Origin: Rhodococcus sp. RD6.2
GTDB taxonomy: Bacteria > Actinomycetota > Actinomycetes > Mycobacteriales > Mycobacteriaceae
NCBI RefSeq assembly: GCF_001040705.1
Contig: NZ_CVQP01000009.1
Coordinates: 168,139-232,138, forward strand
DNA: 64,000 bases
Direction: 5' to 3'
Shown here: in pieces, positions 29,868 to 39,393 of the stretch
Position numbering within the stretch: position 1 is the stretch's first letter
Layout: each line of letters begins with the position of its first letter
Translations under genes and position numbers: made by a program
The notes under the pieces: model-generated
What the model saw: only the letters and a program-made list of their open reading frames with translations
What the model was told of the DNA's origin: nothing
The model's database searches: none

Positions 29868-30343
29868 TCATCGACCTTCCCGAGGGCAAGGACCCGATCG
29901 GCTACGTGTGGGGGGAGATGGTGCCCGGCATCGGGCTCCCCGCCTCCCAGTTCTCGCTGTCCGTCTACGAGCACTCCACGATCGACCTGCCCGCGTTCGA
30001 GGCGGCGCGGCTGCGGATCGCGCAGATCAACGGCTGCATCTTCTGCCAGGACTGGCGGACCGAACGCGATGGCGTGAAGGTCGAACTCGGCTTCGACGAG
30101 GACGTCGAGAACTGGCGCACCACCGAGAACTTCGACGACCGCACCCGTCTCGCCGCCGAGTACGCCGAGAGGTACGCGCTCGACCACCACGGTCTCGACG
30201 ACGAGTTCTGGGATCGGATGAAGGCGCACTACACCGATGCGGAGATCGTCGAACTGTCGATGAGCATCGGGTCGTGGTTGGCGTTCGGCCGTCTCAACCG
30301 CGTCCTCGGGCTCGATACCGCCTGCGTGCTGCCGGGTCACTGA
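29864..30343 (+). CDS. Carboxymuconolactone-decarboxylase/AhpD-like protein
   Basis: A 159-residue helical protein with the AhpD-type motif around INGCIFCQDWR (CxxC followed by the expected downstream residues) in the middle of the chain. AhpD-like proteins are cytoplasmic alkylhydroperoxidase or thiol oxidoreductases. It is coupled to the tandem dehydrogenase copy 2 by ATGA overlap, which hints at a shared pathway. The substrate is unknown. Confidence 0.85.
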   Translation: MIIDLPEGKDPIGYVWGEMVPGIGLPASQFSLSVYEHSTIDLPAFEAARLRIAQINGCIFCQDWRTERDGVKVELGFDEDVENWRTTENFDDRTRLAAEYAERYALDHHGLDDEFWDRMKAHYTDAEIVELSMSIGSWLAFGRLNRVLGLDTACVLPGH

Positions 30344-30356
30344 TCCGCTCTCCCAG

Positions 30357-30400
30357 AAATCCCGTGTGCACACCCCCTTTCGATGGTGCACACGGGATTT
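30357..30400. terminator. Intrinsic terminator after the AhpD-like gene
   Basis: A perfect 15-bp inverted repeat (30357-30371 and 30386-30400) has a 14-base loop. The right arm ends in TTT. It separates the dehydrogenase unit from the ABC exporter. Confidence 0.8.
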
Positions 30401-30469
30401 CCTCGTTCGGAACGCGTGTGCGGGACCGAAAACCTGTGTGCCGCCCGGTGCGGGCGTACCGTCGCTGGC

Positions 30470-31402
30470 ATGGCTGCGATCTCGATCGAGAGTCTCGTCA
30501 AGACCTTCGGGCCCACGCGCGCACTGGACGGCCTCGACCTCGAGGTGGCAGCGGGGGAGGTGCACGGGTTCCTCGGGCCGAACGGATCGGGCAAGTCGAC
30601 GACCATCAGGATCCTGCTGGGGCTGCTGCGCGCGGACGCCGGGCGGGTGAGCCTGCTCGGTGGCGATCCGTGGAGCAACTCGGTGTCGCTGCACCGCCGC
30701 CTCGCGTACGTCCCCGGTGACGTGAACCTGTGGCCGAACATGACCGGCGGGGAGGCGATCGACCTGCTCGCCGGGCTGCGCGGCGGCCTGGACGAAACGC
30801 GCCGCGCGGAGCTCCTCGACCGTTTCGAACTCGACCCTGCGAAGAAGGCGCGTACCTACTCCAAGGGCAACCGGCAGAAGGTCGCCCTCGTCGCGGCGCT
30901 CGCGTCGGACGTCGACCTCTACATCTTCGACGAACCCACGTCCGGGCTCGACCCGCTCATGGAATCGGTTTTCCGGGAGTACGTCCGGGCGATCGCCGAC
31001 GCCGGGAAGACGGTGCTGCTGTCCAGCCACATCCTCGCGGAGGTCGAGGCGTTGTGTGACCGGGTGAGCATCATCCGGGAGGGCCGGACGGTGGAGACCG
31101 GCACGCTCACCGAGATGCGGCACCTCACGCGGACGTCGATCACCGCCGTCACGGAGCGGCCGGTGACGGGACTCGACGACGCCCCCGGCGTGCACGACGT
31201 GCAGGTGGACGCGTTGCGCACCCGCTGTGAAGTGGACGGCAGCGCCATCGACGGTGTCCTGCACCACCTTCTGGCGTTCGGGGTCACGTCACTGACCTCG
31301 GCGCCGCCGACGCTGGAGGAATTGTTCCTGCGGCACTATGGGGGCGAACTCGCTCACGACACCGCCGAACCCGAGCCCACCCGGAAGGGGCGGCGGGTCT
31401 GA
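30470..31402 (+). CDS. ABC-2-type exporter ATPase
   Basis: A 310-residue DrrA-like ATPase: Walker [10 protein letters not shown], signature [11 protein letters not shown] (a relaxed form of LSGGQ), Walker [14 protein letters not shown] and H-loop SSHILAE. The C-terminal extension is typical of antibiotic or lipid exporters. The ATG is 7 nt after TACCGT (30457-30462). Its stop overlaps the permease start (TGATG). The substrate is unknown. Confidence 0.88.
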   Translation: MAAISIESLVKTFGPTRALDGLDLEVAAGEVHGFLGPNGSGKSTTIRILLGLLRADAGRVSLLGGDPWSNSVSLHRRLAYVPGDVNLWPNMTGGEAIDLLAGLRGGLDETRRAELLDRFELDPAKKARTYSKGNRQKVALVAALASDVDLYIFDEPTSGLDPLMESVFREYVRAIADAGKTVLLSSHILAEVEALCDRVSIIREGRTVETGTLTEMRHLTRTSITAVTERPVTGLDDAPGVHDVQVDALRTRCEVDGSAIDGVLHHLLAFGVTSLTSAPPTLEELFLRHYGGELAHDTAEPEPTRKGRRV

Positions 31403-33066
31403 TGACGGTGGTCACGGCACCCGGGTCGGGGACGGCGGCGCAGTTCGCGGGGACCGCGCGGCTGGTGCGGCTCGCCCTGCGCCGCGACCGGATTCAGCTG
31501 CCGGTCTGGCTTCTCGCGCTCACCCTCCTTCAGTGGTTCTCGGCCGCGAGCGTGATCGGGCTGTATCCGACCGACGCGGAACGGCAGTCGTTCGCGGCGG
31601 TGACGGCAGCCTCGCCGGTGGCGTTGGCGACCAACGGCATCGTCTCCGGCTACAGCATCGGTGCGATCCTGGCGTCACAGATCGTGATGCCGCTGTCGCT
31701 CGCGACGGGACTCATGACCACTCTGATAGTGGTGCGTCACACGCGGCAGAACGAGGAGACCGGACGGGCCGAGCTGATCGGGGCCGCCGTCGTGGGCCGG
31801 AAGGCACTGCTGACCGCGGCTCTCGTGGTGGCGGTGGGCGCCAACGTCGCGTTCGGTGTGCTCAATCTGCTCGTCCTGCTGGCCTCGGACCTGCCGTTCG
31901 ACGGGTCGCTGGCGTTGGCCGCCGGCGTGGCCGCGGCGGGCACCGCGTTCGCTGCGATCGCCGCTGTCGCCGTGCAGGTCACCGACAGTGCTCGCACCGC
32001 GAACGGATTGGCCGGTGCCGCACTGGGTGTCGCGTTCCTGCTCCGCGCCGTCGGTGACATGACCGGGACCGTCACCGAGGGCGGAACCCGGGTCGTGACG
32101 TCCTGGCCGACGTGGTTGTCGCCGATCGGCTGGGCCGAACAGGTTCGGCCGTACGACGACAACGCCTGGTGGGCACTGCTGCTGCCGGCCGCGTTCGCTG
32201 TCGCTGTGGTGTGGATCGCGTACGTGCTCACCGAGCATCGGGACCTCGGCTCCGGGCTCGTTCCGACCCGGGCCGGTCCGCCGCGCGCCTCGCGGTCGCT
32301 GCCGACTGTCCTCGGGTCGGCGTGGCGGATCCAACGGATGACCCTGTTCTGGTGGGCATTCGGGCTTGTGATCCTCGCGGTGGTGTACGGCGCGATCGGC
32401 GATCAGGTCGACGACTTCCTCGGCGACAGCGATCAGGTCACCGACTTGTTCCAGCAGCTCGGCGGCGGCGTCGAGGATCTGGTGAACGCGTACTTCGCCG
32501 CGATCTTCGGGATGATGGCGATCGCGGTGGCCGGGTACGCCGTGCAGGCACTGCTGCGTATGCGCTCCGAGGAGGTGGCCGGCCGGCTCGAGCCCGTTCT
32601 GTCGACCGCGATCTCGAGATCGCGGTGGATGGTCGCGCACGTCGGCCTCGTGACAGCGGGTGTGGTGGTGTTGCAGCTGCTGACGGGGGTGGCGGCGGGC
32701 CTGGCCTACGGGGTGGTGATCGGCGACGTGTCCGACCAGGTCACCGGCCTGACCGGCGCAGCGCTCGCGTTCGTGCCCGCGATCCTCGTCGTGGTCGGAG
32801 TGGCCGCCCTCCTGTTCGGCGGTCTGCCCGGCTGGTCCGTGGGACTGTCCTGGGGTGTGCTCGCAGTCTGTCTGGTGTTCGGTCTGCTCGGGCCGCTGCT
32901 CGGGATTCCCGACGCGGTCCGCGACCTGTCACCCTTCGCGCACATCCCGGCCGTGCCCGCCGAGGACATCGCGGCGATACCACTGATCGTGCTGACGCTG
33001 ATCGCCCTCGTCGCGGGAGCGGTCGGTGTCGCGCTGTTCCGGCGCCGCGACATCACCACCTCATAG
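31402..33066 (+). CDS. ABC-2-type exporter permease (two-domain)
   Basis: A 554-residue membrane protein with about 12 hydrophobic segments, arranged as two related six-helix halves (the second starts near RIQRMTLFWWAFG). This fused form is found in tetronasin/polyketide exporter-like systems of actinobacteria and resembles the Mycobacterium Rv1217c/1218c type. It pairs with the preceding ATPase. It overlaps the convergent DyP gene by 6 bp. Confidence 0.82.
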   Translation: MTVVTAPGSGTAAQFAGTARLVRLALRRDRIQLPVWLLALTLLQWFSAASVIGLYPTDAERQSFAAVTAASPVALATNGIVSGYSIGAILASQIVMPLSLATGLMTTLIVVRHTRQNEETGRAELIGAAVVGRKALLTAALVVAVGANVAFGVLNLLVLLASDLPFDGSLALAAGVAAAGTAFAAIAAVAVQVTDSARTANGLAGAALGVAFLLRAVGDMTGTVTEGGTRVVTSWPTWLSPIGWAEQVRPYDDNAWWALLLPAAFAVAVVWIAYVLTEHRDLGSGLVPTRAGPPRASRSLPTVLGSAWRIQRMTLFWWAFGLVILAVVYGAIGDQVDDFLGDSDQVTDLFQQLGGGVEDLVNAYFAAIFGMMAIAVAGYAVQALLRMRSEEVAGRLEPVLSTAISRSRWMVAHVGLVTAGVVVLQLLTGVAAGLAYGVVIGDVSDQVTGLTGAALAFVPAILVVVGVAALLFGGLPGWSVGLSWGVLAVCLVFGLLGPLLGIPDAVRDLSPFAHIPAVPAEDIAAIPLIVLTLIALVAGAVGVALFRRRDITTS

Positions 33067-33987
33067 GCCGGTCGGGTCATCGAGGAAGGTTTCGCTCGGT
33101 GCGAAGAAGGCCGTGCCGGTCACCGCCGTCGAGAAGTCGAGCAGCCGATCGTGATTGCCGGGCGGATTGCCGACGACCATGTGCGTCAGCATCCGCTCGG
33201 TGACCGCAGGGTCGCGGCTGTACCCGATGAAATAGGTGCCCACCTCGCCGCCGACCTTCCCGTACGCCAGGTTGGCCCGCACGATCTCGAGGTCGCGGCC
33301 GTTCTCGTCGGTGATCGAGGTGAGCGCCACGTGCGAATTCGACGGGCGCACTGACGGATCCAGCTCCCGGTCGTTGCGTTTGGTACGCCCGATCGCCCGT
33401 TCTTGCTCCGGCTCCGGCAGCGCCTCCCAGGCGTCGAGGTCGTGGCGATACCGCTGCACGTGCACGTACGACCCACCGGCGAACGCGGGATCCTCGTCTC
33501 CGACGGTTACGGCCTCGTGGGCGGCCCGCCCGGTGGGGTTGCCGGTACCGTCCACGAATCCGATCAGGTCGCGACTCTCCCGGTACCGGAAGCCGTGCAC
33601 CTCGTCCTCGATCGTCGCGGCACCGCGCAATCCGCGCTCGATCCGGTGGGCGAGTTCGAAGCACGCGTCCTGACTTGTCGCCCGGATGTGGAAGAGCAGG
33701 TCACCCGGTGTCGAGGGCGCGGTGTGCCGGTCGCCGTGGATCGCCCGGAACGGGCGCAGCAGAGCCGGCCTCGGACCAGTGAACATGCGGTCCCACAGGT
33801 CCGAGCCCACACCGACGACGAGCTCGAGTCCCGAGCCGGGGAACTGCAGGCCGACTGCCCGGGCCATACCCGTCATCCGGGTCAGGAGTACCCCAACGGC
33901 CACCTCGTCATCGACGGTCGCGACGAGGAAGATCGCGATGGGCGACTGCTCGCCGAGTACCGGCTGCGGACGGGGATGGTCGGGCAT
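33061..33987 (-). CDS. Dye-decolorizing peroxidase, B class
   Basis: A 308-residue haem peroxidase. It has the GXXDG motif (GFVDGTGN, catalytic Asp146), the likely proximal His in SNSHV (His219), and the distal Arg and Asn (VRANL, Arg237 and Asn239). APSTPGDLLFHIRA matches Rhodococcus DypB. There is no twin-arginine signal. The chain ends soon after the fold, without the C-terminal extension that targets DypB to encapsulin, and no encapsulin gene is next to it. ATG 33987 is chosen, with GGAG 6 nt upstream; GTG 34017 is possible. It is divergent from the VOC gene. Confidence 0.9.
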   Translation of the reverse strand: MPDHPRPQPVLGEQSPIAIFLVATVDDEVAVGVLLTRMTGMARAVGLQFPGSGLELVVGVGSDLWDRMFTGPRPALLRPFRAIHGDRHTAPSTPGDLLFHIRATSQDACFELAHRIERGLRGAATIEDEVHGFRYRESRDLIGFVDGTGNPTGRAAHEAVTVGDEDPAFAGGSYVHVQRYRHDLDAWEALPEPEQERAIGRTKRNDRELDPSVRPSNSHVALTSITDENGRDLEIVRANLAYGKVGGEVGTYFIGYSRDPAVTERMLTHMVVGNPPGNHDRLLDFSTAVTGTAFFAPSETFLDDPTGL

Positions 33988-34065
33988 GTGGGCTCCGGGA
34001 ACGAGGATCGGTGTCACGGCAACGCTAGCCCGGAAGTTGTCGGTGCCAGGAGCTACCGTCCACCC

Positions 34066-34419
34066 ATGACGATCACCGTGGGCATGATCACGTTCGACAG
34101 CGCGGAACCGGGGCCACTCGCGACGTGGTGGGCGGAGCAGACCGGCGGCCGGATCGAGGAGGACAACGACGGCTGGTTCTACCTCGTCGGCCTCCCCGAC
34201 GCACCGTTCAAACTGGCGTTCCAGAAGGTGGAGGACCCGACGCCGGGCAAGAACCGCATCCATCTCGACATGTCGGCACCCGACCTCGACGCCGAGGTCG
34301 ATCGGCTCGTCGCCGCAGGCGCGGCGGAATACGAGCGGCACGACATGGACGGGTTCCGATGGGTCACCCTCACCGACCCCGACGGCAACCGGTTCTGCGT
34401 CGCCGGGCAGCCGCTCTGA
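34066..34419 (+). CDS. VOC/glyoxalase-superfamily protein
   Basis: A 117-residue single-domain vicinal-oxygen-chelate protein with the pattern TFDSAEPGPLATWWAEQTGG, RIHLDMSAPDLDAEVDRLVAAG and LTDPDGNRFCVAG. The family includes glyoxalases, dioxygenases and resistance proteins, so no reaction is assigned. The ATG is 6 nt after TACCGT (34054-34059). apeB follows after 23 bp. Confidence 0.85.
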   Translation: MTITVGMITFDSAEPGPLATWWAEQTGGRIEEDNDGWFYLVGLPDAPFKLAFQKVEDPTPGKNRIHLDMSAPDLDAEVDRLVAAGAAEYERHDMDGFRWVTLTDPDGNRFCVAGQPL

Positions 34420-34442
34420 AGGCGAGTCTCTAGGATTCGGTC

Positions 34443-35729
34443 ATGTCCCCACTGACCGACGCCACCGCCCCCGGACTCTGCTCGTTCGTCGACGCGTCGC
34501 CGTCGCCGTTCCACGTATGTGCGACGGTCGCGGGTGAGCTCACCGCCGCGGGGTTCGTGAAGTTGCGCGAGGCCGACGGCTGGCCGACCGCGGCGGGCCG
34601 GTACTTCCTCGTGCGCGGCGGGTCGCTCGTCGCGTGGAGCACCGAGGGATTCGGGCACGAGGCCGCGCCGTTCCGGATCGTCGGCGGGCACACGGACAGC
34701 CCGAACCTCAGAGTCAAACAGCACCCCGATCTCGAGTCCGCAGGCTGGCAGATGGTCGGCCTCGAGCCGTACGGAGGGGCGTGGCTGAACTCGTGGCTCG
34801 ACCGCGACCTCGGCATCTCCGGCCGGATCAGCGTCCGCGACGGAAACCGGTTGCGGGAGCAGCTCGTTCGCGTCGACCGACCGATCCTGCGGGTGCCACA
34901 GTTGGCGATCCACCTGTCCGAGGAACGCAAGGGCGTCAGCCTCGACCCACAACGCCACGTCAACGCGATCTGGGGTGTCGGGACGTCGCCGCGCAGCTTC
35001 ATCTCCTTCATTGCAAGCGAGGCCGGTGTCGACGCCGATGCCGTTCTCGGTTGGGAGTTGATGACCCACGACCTGGCGCCCAGTGCCGTTGTCGGCCTGA
35101 ACGCGGAACTGGTGTCCGCGCCGCGCCTCGACAACCAGGGCACCTGCTACGCCGGAACCCAGGCGCTCCTCGGCGCCGTCGACAATCCTGGGGAAGCGAT
35201 CCCGGTGCTCGCCCTGTTCGACCACGAGGAGGTTGGGTCGATGTCCGACCGCGGCGCCTTCTCGGACCTGCTGAACTCGGTGCTGGAGCGGATCGTCCTC
35301 GGCCGCGGCGGGGGCCGCGAGGACTACCTGCGGGCGATGGCAGGGTCGGTGTGCGCGTCCGGAGACATGGCCCACGCGACCCACCCGAACTACCCGGACC
35401 GGCACGAGCCCGCGCACCGCATCACCGTCAACGGTGGCCCGGTCCTCAAGGTCAACCAGAACCTGCGGTACGCCACCGACGCGGCGGGAACCGGGGAGTT
35501 CGCGCTCGCCTGCGACCGCGCCGGGGTTCCCTTGCAGCGGTACGTGCACCGCGCCGACCTGCCGTGCGGGTCGACGATCGGACCGATCACCGCGTCGCGG
35601 ACGGGGTTGTCCACAGTCGACGTCGGGGCGCCCCAGTTGGCGATGCACTCGGCACGGGAGTTGATGGGCGCCGCGGACGTCACCTCGTACGCGGAGGCAC
35701 TCGCCGCGTTCCTCACCCCGGAGGACTGA
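34443..35729 (+). CDS. apeB: M18 family aminopeptidase
   Basis: This 428-residue cytoplasmic zinc aminopeptidase releases N-terminal residues. Metal ligands and M18 hallmarks appear in [41 protein letters not shown] and [15 protein letters not shown]; the C-terminal part has [13 protein letters not shown]. The length fits the family. The ATG is 6 nt after TAGGAT (34431-34436), so it is probably leaderless. Confidence 0.92.
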   Translation: MSPLTDATAPGLCSFVDASPSPFHVCATVAGELTAAGFVKLREADGWPTAAGRYFLVRGGSLVAWSTEGFGHEAAPFRIVGGHTDSPNLRVKQHPDLESAGWQMVGLEPYGGAWLNSWLDRDLGISGRISVRDGNRLREQLVRVDRPILRVPQLAIHLSEERKGVSLDPQRHVNAIWGVGTSPRSFISFIASEAGVDADAVLGWELMTHDLAPSAVVGLNAELVSAPRLDNQGTCYAGTQALLGAVDNPGEAIPVLALFDHEEVGSMSDRGAFSDLLNSVLERIVLGRGGGREDYLRAMAGSVCASGDMAHATHPNYPDRHEPAHRITVNGGPVLKVNQNLRYATDAAGTGEFALACDRAGVPLQRYVHRADLPCGSTIGPITASRTGLSTVDVGAPQLAMHSARELMGAADVTSYAEALAAFLTPED

Positions 35730-35920
35730 CGGGCCGTCTGCCGATCGTCGGATGGCGAGGTGCGTGGAGTGCGGCGAGAATTTCGTTCGGGGGAGCAGTG
35801 ACTCTAGTTAACGATTTCCCCATTCGACCCGTCCGTCACATGCGTCTCGTGATTGTCTGGGTCCGGCGGCGGTAACGACCCCGCCGACCGATCTGCCGTC
35901 GACGAGGAGGGCCCACGCCC

Positions 35921-37330
35921 ATGCGTACACAACTGTCCACGCATCCCCGAATGACCGCGGTGCGTCGCGCGAGCGGAGCCGTCGTCGCCGCAGGCGTCGC
36001 CGTCGTCCTCGCCGCGAGCGCCGCGACCCCGGCCACCGGGCAGTCGCTCGGCTCCTCGGGTTCCTCCGGCTCCTCGGGTTCGGATTCCGGCACCGCCCCC
36101 GGAGGTCCGTGCGGTCAGTCGACGGGAAACAGCACCGGCTCGCTCGGCAAGGTGCTCACACCGTGGATCACCGGCTCCCCGGACGGTGGCCTGCCGATAC
36201 TGACCGGTCGAACCCGCGCGATCGAGATGGTCACCGGGCCGGGTAGCCCGAACGACACCGTCAACCGATTCAACGTCTCGGGCACCGACCTCGGCATCAT
36301 GTGGGACAACGACAACGCGGGCGGCGCCCATCAGACGATGATCGCGTTCGGCGACACCGTCGGCGACTGCGGTGCCGAGGGCGACGACTGGCGATCGAAC
36401 GTCCTGTTCCGCAGCGCCGACACCGATCTCGCCACCGGCATGCGCATCGACTCGTCGCCGCTGATGCCGGTGCCGCCCGGTCCCGCGAACGTCTCGAAGG
36501 AGGTCGTTCCCGGCTTCGGTATCCCCGGTGAGTACACCGTCATCCCGACTGCCGGCATCGCCGTCGGCGGAGTCCAGTACATGCGGGTGATGGGTGTGCA
36601 GTCGTGGGACACCCCCGGCAACTGGACGACCCTGTACTCGGCGCTCGCGTCGTCGACCGACAACGGCGAGAACTGGACCCTCGACCCGCTCACCGCGCGC
36701 CCCAACGTCGCGGGCCTCGACATCCCCGGCATCCCCAACTTCGACGCCCGCAACGCGGATTTCCAGCAGAGCGCGTTCGTCAAGAACGGTGGATTCGTCT
36801 ACGAGTTCGGCACCCGGTCCGGACGCAGCGGCAGCGCGCTGCTCGCCCGCGTACCCGAGGCGCAGATCGCCGACCTCGGCGCCTACACCTACTGGAACGG
36901 CACGGCGTGGGCGCCCGACCTGGCGTCGGCGGCCGCGGTGATCGAGTCGCCGGTCAGCGAGCTGTCCGTGCAGTGGAACTCGTACCTGAACAAGTACGTC
37001 GCGATGTACACGGACCAGACGAACTCGCTCGTGATCCGGCAGGCCGACAACCTGGAGGGCCCGTGGAGCGGCACCCAGACGATCCTGTCCGGAATCCTGG
37101 TGCCCGCGCTGTACGGCGGGTTCATGCACCCGTGGAGCAGCGGCCGCTACCTCGAATTCGTCGGCACCACCTGGGACCGCTACAACGTCATCTACTTCCG
37201 CACCGACCTCGACGGGCTGCAGATGGCCGCCAGGGACCAGGCGGACCGCCCCGACCCCGCGACCACCGGTGAAGCGCAACGCATCGGCACCGAACTCCCC
37301 AGCGGCGAGGTCGTCCCCATCGCCGAGTGA
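35921..37330 (+). CDS. Secreted DUF4185 protein, candidate D-arabinan hydrolase
   Basis: A 469-residue exported protein. The N-terminus is a Sec signal peptide (basic start, hydrophobic AGVAVVLAASAA, cut near ATG-QS), followed by a Ser/Gly linker (GSSGSSGSS). The rest is the DUF4185 beta-propeller (TDLGIMWDN, MIAFGDTVGDC, YSVGG-like blades, LVPALYGGFMHPWS). DUF4185 proteins have been assigned, as I recall, to endo-D-arabinanase family GH183 acting on mycobacterial arabinogalactan. A cell-wall D-arabinan role fits a mycolate actinomycete, but is inference here. GAGGAGGG precedes the ATG. The sugar porter follows at once. Confidence 0.78.
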   Translation: MRTQLSTHPRMTAVRRASGAVVAAGVAVVLAASAATPATGQSLGSSGSSGSSGSDSGTAPGGPCGQSTGNSTGSLGKVLTPWITGSPDGGLPILTGRTRAIEMVTGPGSPNDTVNRFNVSGTDLGIMWDNDNAGGAHQTMIAFGDTVGDCGAEGDDWRSNVLFRSADTDLATGMRIDSSPLMPVPPGPANVSKEVVPGFGIPGEYTVIPTAGIAVGGVQYMRVMGVQSWDTPGNWTTLYSALASSTDNGENWTLDPLTARPNVAGLDIPGIPNFDARNADFQQSAFVKNGGFVYEFGTRSGRSGSALLARVPEAQIADLGAYTYWNGTAWAPDLASAAAVIESPVSELSVQWNSYLNKYVAMYTDQTNSLVIRQADNLEGPWSGTQTILSGILVPALYGGFMHPWSSGRYLEFVGTTWDRYNVIYFRTDLDGLQMAARDQADRPDPATTGEAQRIGTELPSGEVVPIAE

Positions 37331-37386
37331 CATCGGGTCGCCGTGCCGCCCGTGAGGCGGGCCGCGGCGGTTGGGTGCAGGATCGG

Positions 37387-38658
37387 ATGATGACCGCGAA
37401 CCGCTCGGCCGCGTTCGCCGCCGGGGGCGCGGCCGTCGGAGGTCTCCTGTTCGGTGCCGACACCTCCACCATGAACGGGGCGATCAACGGAATCCGGCCC
37501 GAATTCGCGTTGGAGACCTCGCTTGTCGGGTTCGTGGTCGCGATCTCGATCCTCGGCTGCGCGGCCGGCGCGCTGACCGCGGGCAGGATCGCCGCCCGGT
37601 TCGGGAGCGTCGGGACGATGCGACTCGGTGGCGCCGTCGTCGCGGCGGGATCGGTCGCGGCCGCGCTGGTGCCCGCGGCGCTGCCACTGTCGGTGTGCAG
37701 GCTCGTCGTCGGGTTCGGAATCGGACTGCTGTCCGTCGTCGTGCCCGGCTACATCACCGAGATCTCGCCGGAGAGTATCCGCGGCCGCCTGGCGTCGCTG
37801 TGGCAGTTGGCGATCGTGCTCGGGATCTTCCTCGGCCTCGTCGTCGACTACCTACTGCGGGAACGGGCGGGCGCCGCCGACGCGGAGTTGCTGTGGGGTG
37901 GCGCGGCATGGCGGTGGATGTTCGTGGTGATCGCGCTCGCCGCGATCGTGCAACTGTTGATCGCGTCGCGGCTGCCCGAGCCGATCCGCACCGGTGACAG
38001 TGCACCCAGAGGCGGTTTCGTCGTCCTGCGCGGCGCGGTGTTCGGCCTGAAGCCGATCGTGTGGGTCGGCATCGTCGTGGCCGCGTTGCAGCAGTTCGTC
38101 GGAATCAACGTGATCTTCTTCTACTCGACGACCCTGTGGAAGTCCGTCGGCTTCTCCGAGGACGACGCCTTCGTCACCAGCCTCCTCACTGCGCTGGTCA
38201 ACATCGCCGCGACGGTCGCCGCGATCGGCCTCGTCGACCGGCTCGGTCGGCGCCCGTTGCTGCTCGGCGGTGCGGCGGGTATGGCGGTCAGTCTCGGTGT
38301 CCTCGCCGTGTGTTTCGCGTCGGCGACGGGGGAGGGCGACGCGATTGCGCTTCCGCAGCCCGCAGGAACGATCGCCCTCGTCGCCGCCAACCTGTTCGTC
38401 ATCGCGTTCGGTGTCAGCTGGGGTCCGCTGATGTGGGTGGTCCTCGGCGAACTGTTCGACACCCGCACCCGCACCGTCGCACTGTCGCTGACCGTGATGG
38501 TCAACTGGCTGGCGAACTGGCTGGTCACCCGCACGTTCCCGACCCTCGCCGACGTGAGCCTGCCGCTCACGTACGGGATCTACACCGCGTTCGCCGTCGC
38601 GGCGCTCGTGTTCACTGCCCGCACCGTGCCGGAGACCAAGGGGCTCGTGCTCACCTGA
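37387..38658 (+). CDS. MFS sugar-porter-family transporter
   Basis: A 423-residue, 12-TM importer. Sugar-porter features are DTSTMNGAING in TM1, IRGRLASLWQLAI, the motif QQFVGINVIFFYS in TM7, DRLGRRPLLLGG and the C-terminal PETKG. ATG 37387 gives the usual short N-terminus; a GTG at 37327 overlapping the DUF4185 stop (GTGA) is also in frame and would couple the two genes. The cargo is unknown. Adjacency to a candidate arabinanase suggests a sugar released from it. Confidence 0.85.
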   Translation: MMTANRSAAFAAGGAAVGGLLFGADTSTMNGAINGIRPEFALETSLVGFVVAISILGCAAGALTAGRIAARFGSVGTMRLGGAVVAAGSVAAALVPAALPLSVCRLVVGFGIGLLSVVVPGYITEISPESIRGRLASLWQLAIVLGIFLGLVVDYLLRERAGAADAELLWGGAAWRWMFVVIALAAIVQLLIASRLPEPIRTGDSAPRGGFVVLRGAVFGLKPIVWVGIVVAALQQFVGINVIFFYSTTLWKSVGFSEDDAFVTSLLTALVNIAATVAAIGLVDRLGRRPLLLGGAAGMAVSLGVLAVCFASATGEGDAIALPQPAGTIALVAANLFVIAFGVSWGPLMWVVLGELFDTRTRTVALSLTVMVNWLANWLVTRTFPTLADVSLPLTYGIYTAFAVAALVFTARTVPETKGLVLT

Positions 38659-38786
38659 CGTGCCACTCGGCGCGGCAGAAGGGGGGCCATCCGGCCTCAG
38701 CGGGCCCGGATCCGCGTTTGACGGATTCGCCGACCGGGCAAACTGAATTCCGTCGCCCCCGATCGACGACGTCGAAGGAGACCACG

Positions 38787-39233
38787 ATGACCAGGGTGTC
38801 CCGCACGTTCACCGTGACCGCCGCCCCCGCGCCGGCACTCCGCTATCTGGCCGACTTCTCGAACGCGGAGACGTGGGATCCGGGCACGGTGCGCTGCACC
38901 CGCCTCGACGAGGGGCCGGTCCGCGTCGGATCGCAGTGGCACAACGAGACCAAGATCGCCGGCGTGGGCACCCAACTGACCTACACACTCGAAGAGTGGA
39001 CCGCCGACCGCGTGGTCCTGGTCGGCCACAACGACACCGCGACGTCGACCGAAACCATCGTCGCCAGGCCCGATCCGCGGGGTGCCGAACTGACCTACAC
39101 CAACGAGGTGGAGATGCGGGGGATGGCGAAACTCGCCTCCCCCGCGATCAAGCTCGTCTTCGAGAAGATCGGCGCCGACCTGGAGCGGCAGCTCACCGAG
39201 GCGCTCGACGTGCTGCCGGGCGACGGGGACTGA
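38787..39233 (+). CDS. SRPBCC (START/polyketide cyclase-like) family protein
   Basis: A 148-residue helix-grip protein (MTRVSRTFTVTAAPAPALRYLADFSNAETWDPGT at the start, with the long C-terminal helix KLASPAIKLVFEKIGADLERQL). The family binds hydrophobic ligands. GAAGGAG lies 7 nt before the ATG. Its partner is unknown; it lies between the sugar porter and purL but with separate spacing. Confidence 0.8.
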   Translation: MTRVSRTFTVTAAPAPALRYLADFSNAETWDPGTVRCTRLDEGPVRVGSQWHNETKIAGVGTQLTYTLEEWTADRVVLVGHNDTATSTETIVARPDPRGAELTYTNEVEMRGMAKLASPAIKLVFEKIGADLERQLTEALDVLPGDGD

Positions 39234-39325
39234 CGGAACGCGGTGAACCGAGGGCGCCGACCCCGGGTGGTGAGTGACCGAGCCCACCCGGGGTGACCAG
39301 TGCGGCCACGTCGCCGCCGCCCGGC

Positions 39326-39331
39326 TAGACT
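39326..39331 (+). promoter_or_regulatory. purL -10 box
   Basis: TAGACT, the same -10 hexamer as at purB and purF, lies 62 nt before the purL GTG. This gives a leader of about 55 nt with a GGGAAGG ribosome-binding site. Confidence 0.55.
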
Positions 39332-39393
39332 TTGTGCTGGCAGTGCCCTACGTGCCTGCCCATTCGATCCTCCAGGGAAGGACCCGACTCCTC

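Noticed and set aside
33064-34100. Encapsulin gene expected beside a DyP peroxidase
   Set aside because: Neither flank holds one: the neighbours are an ABC permease and a VOC protein.
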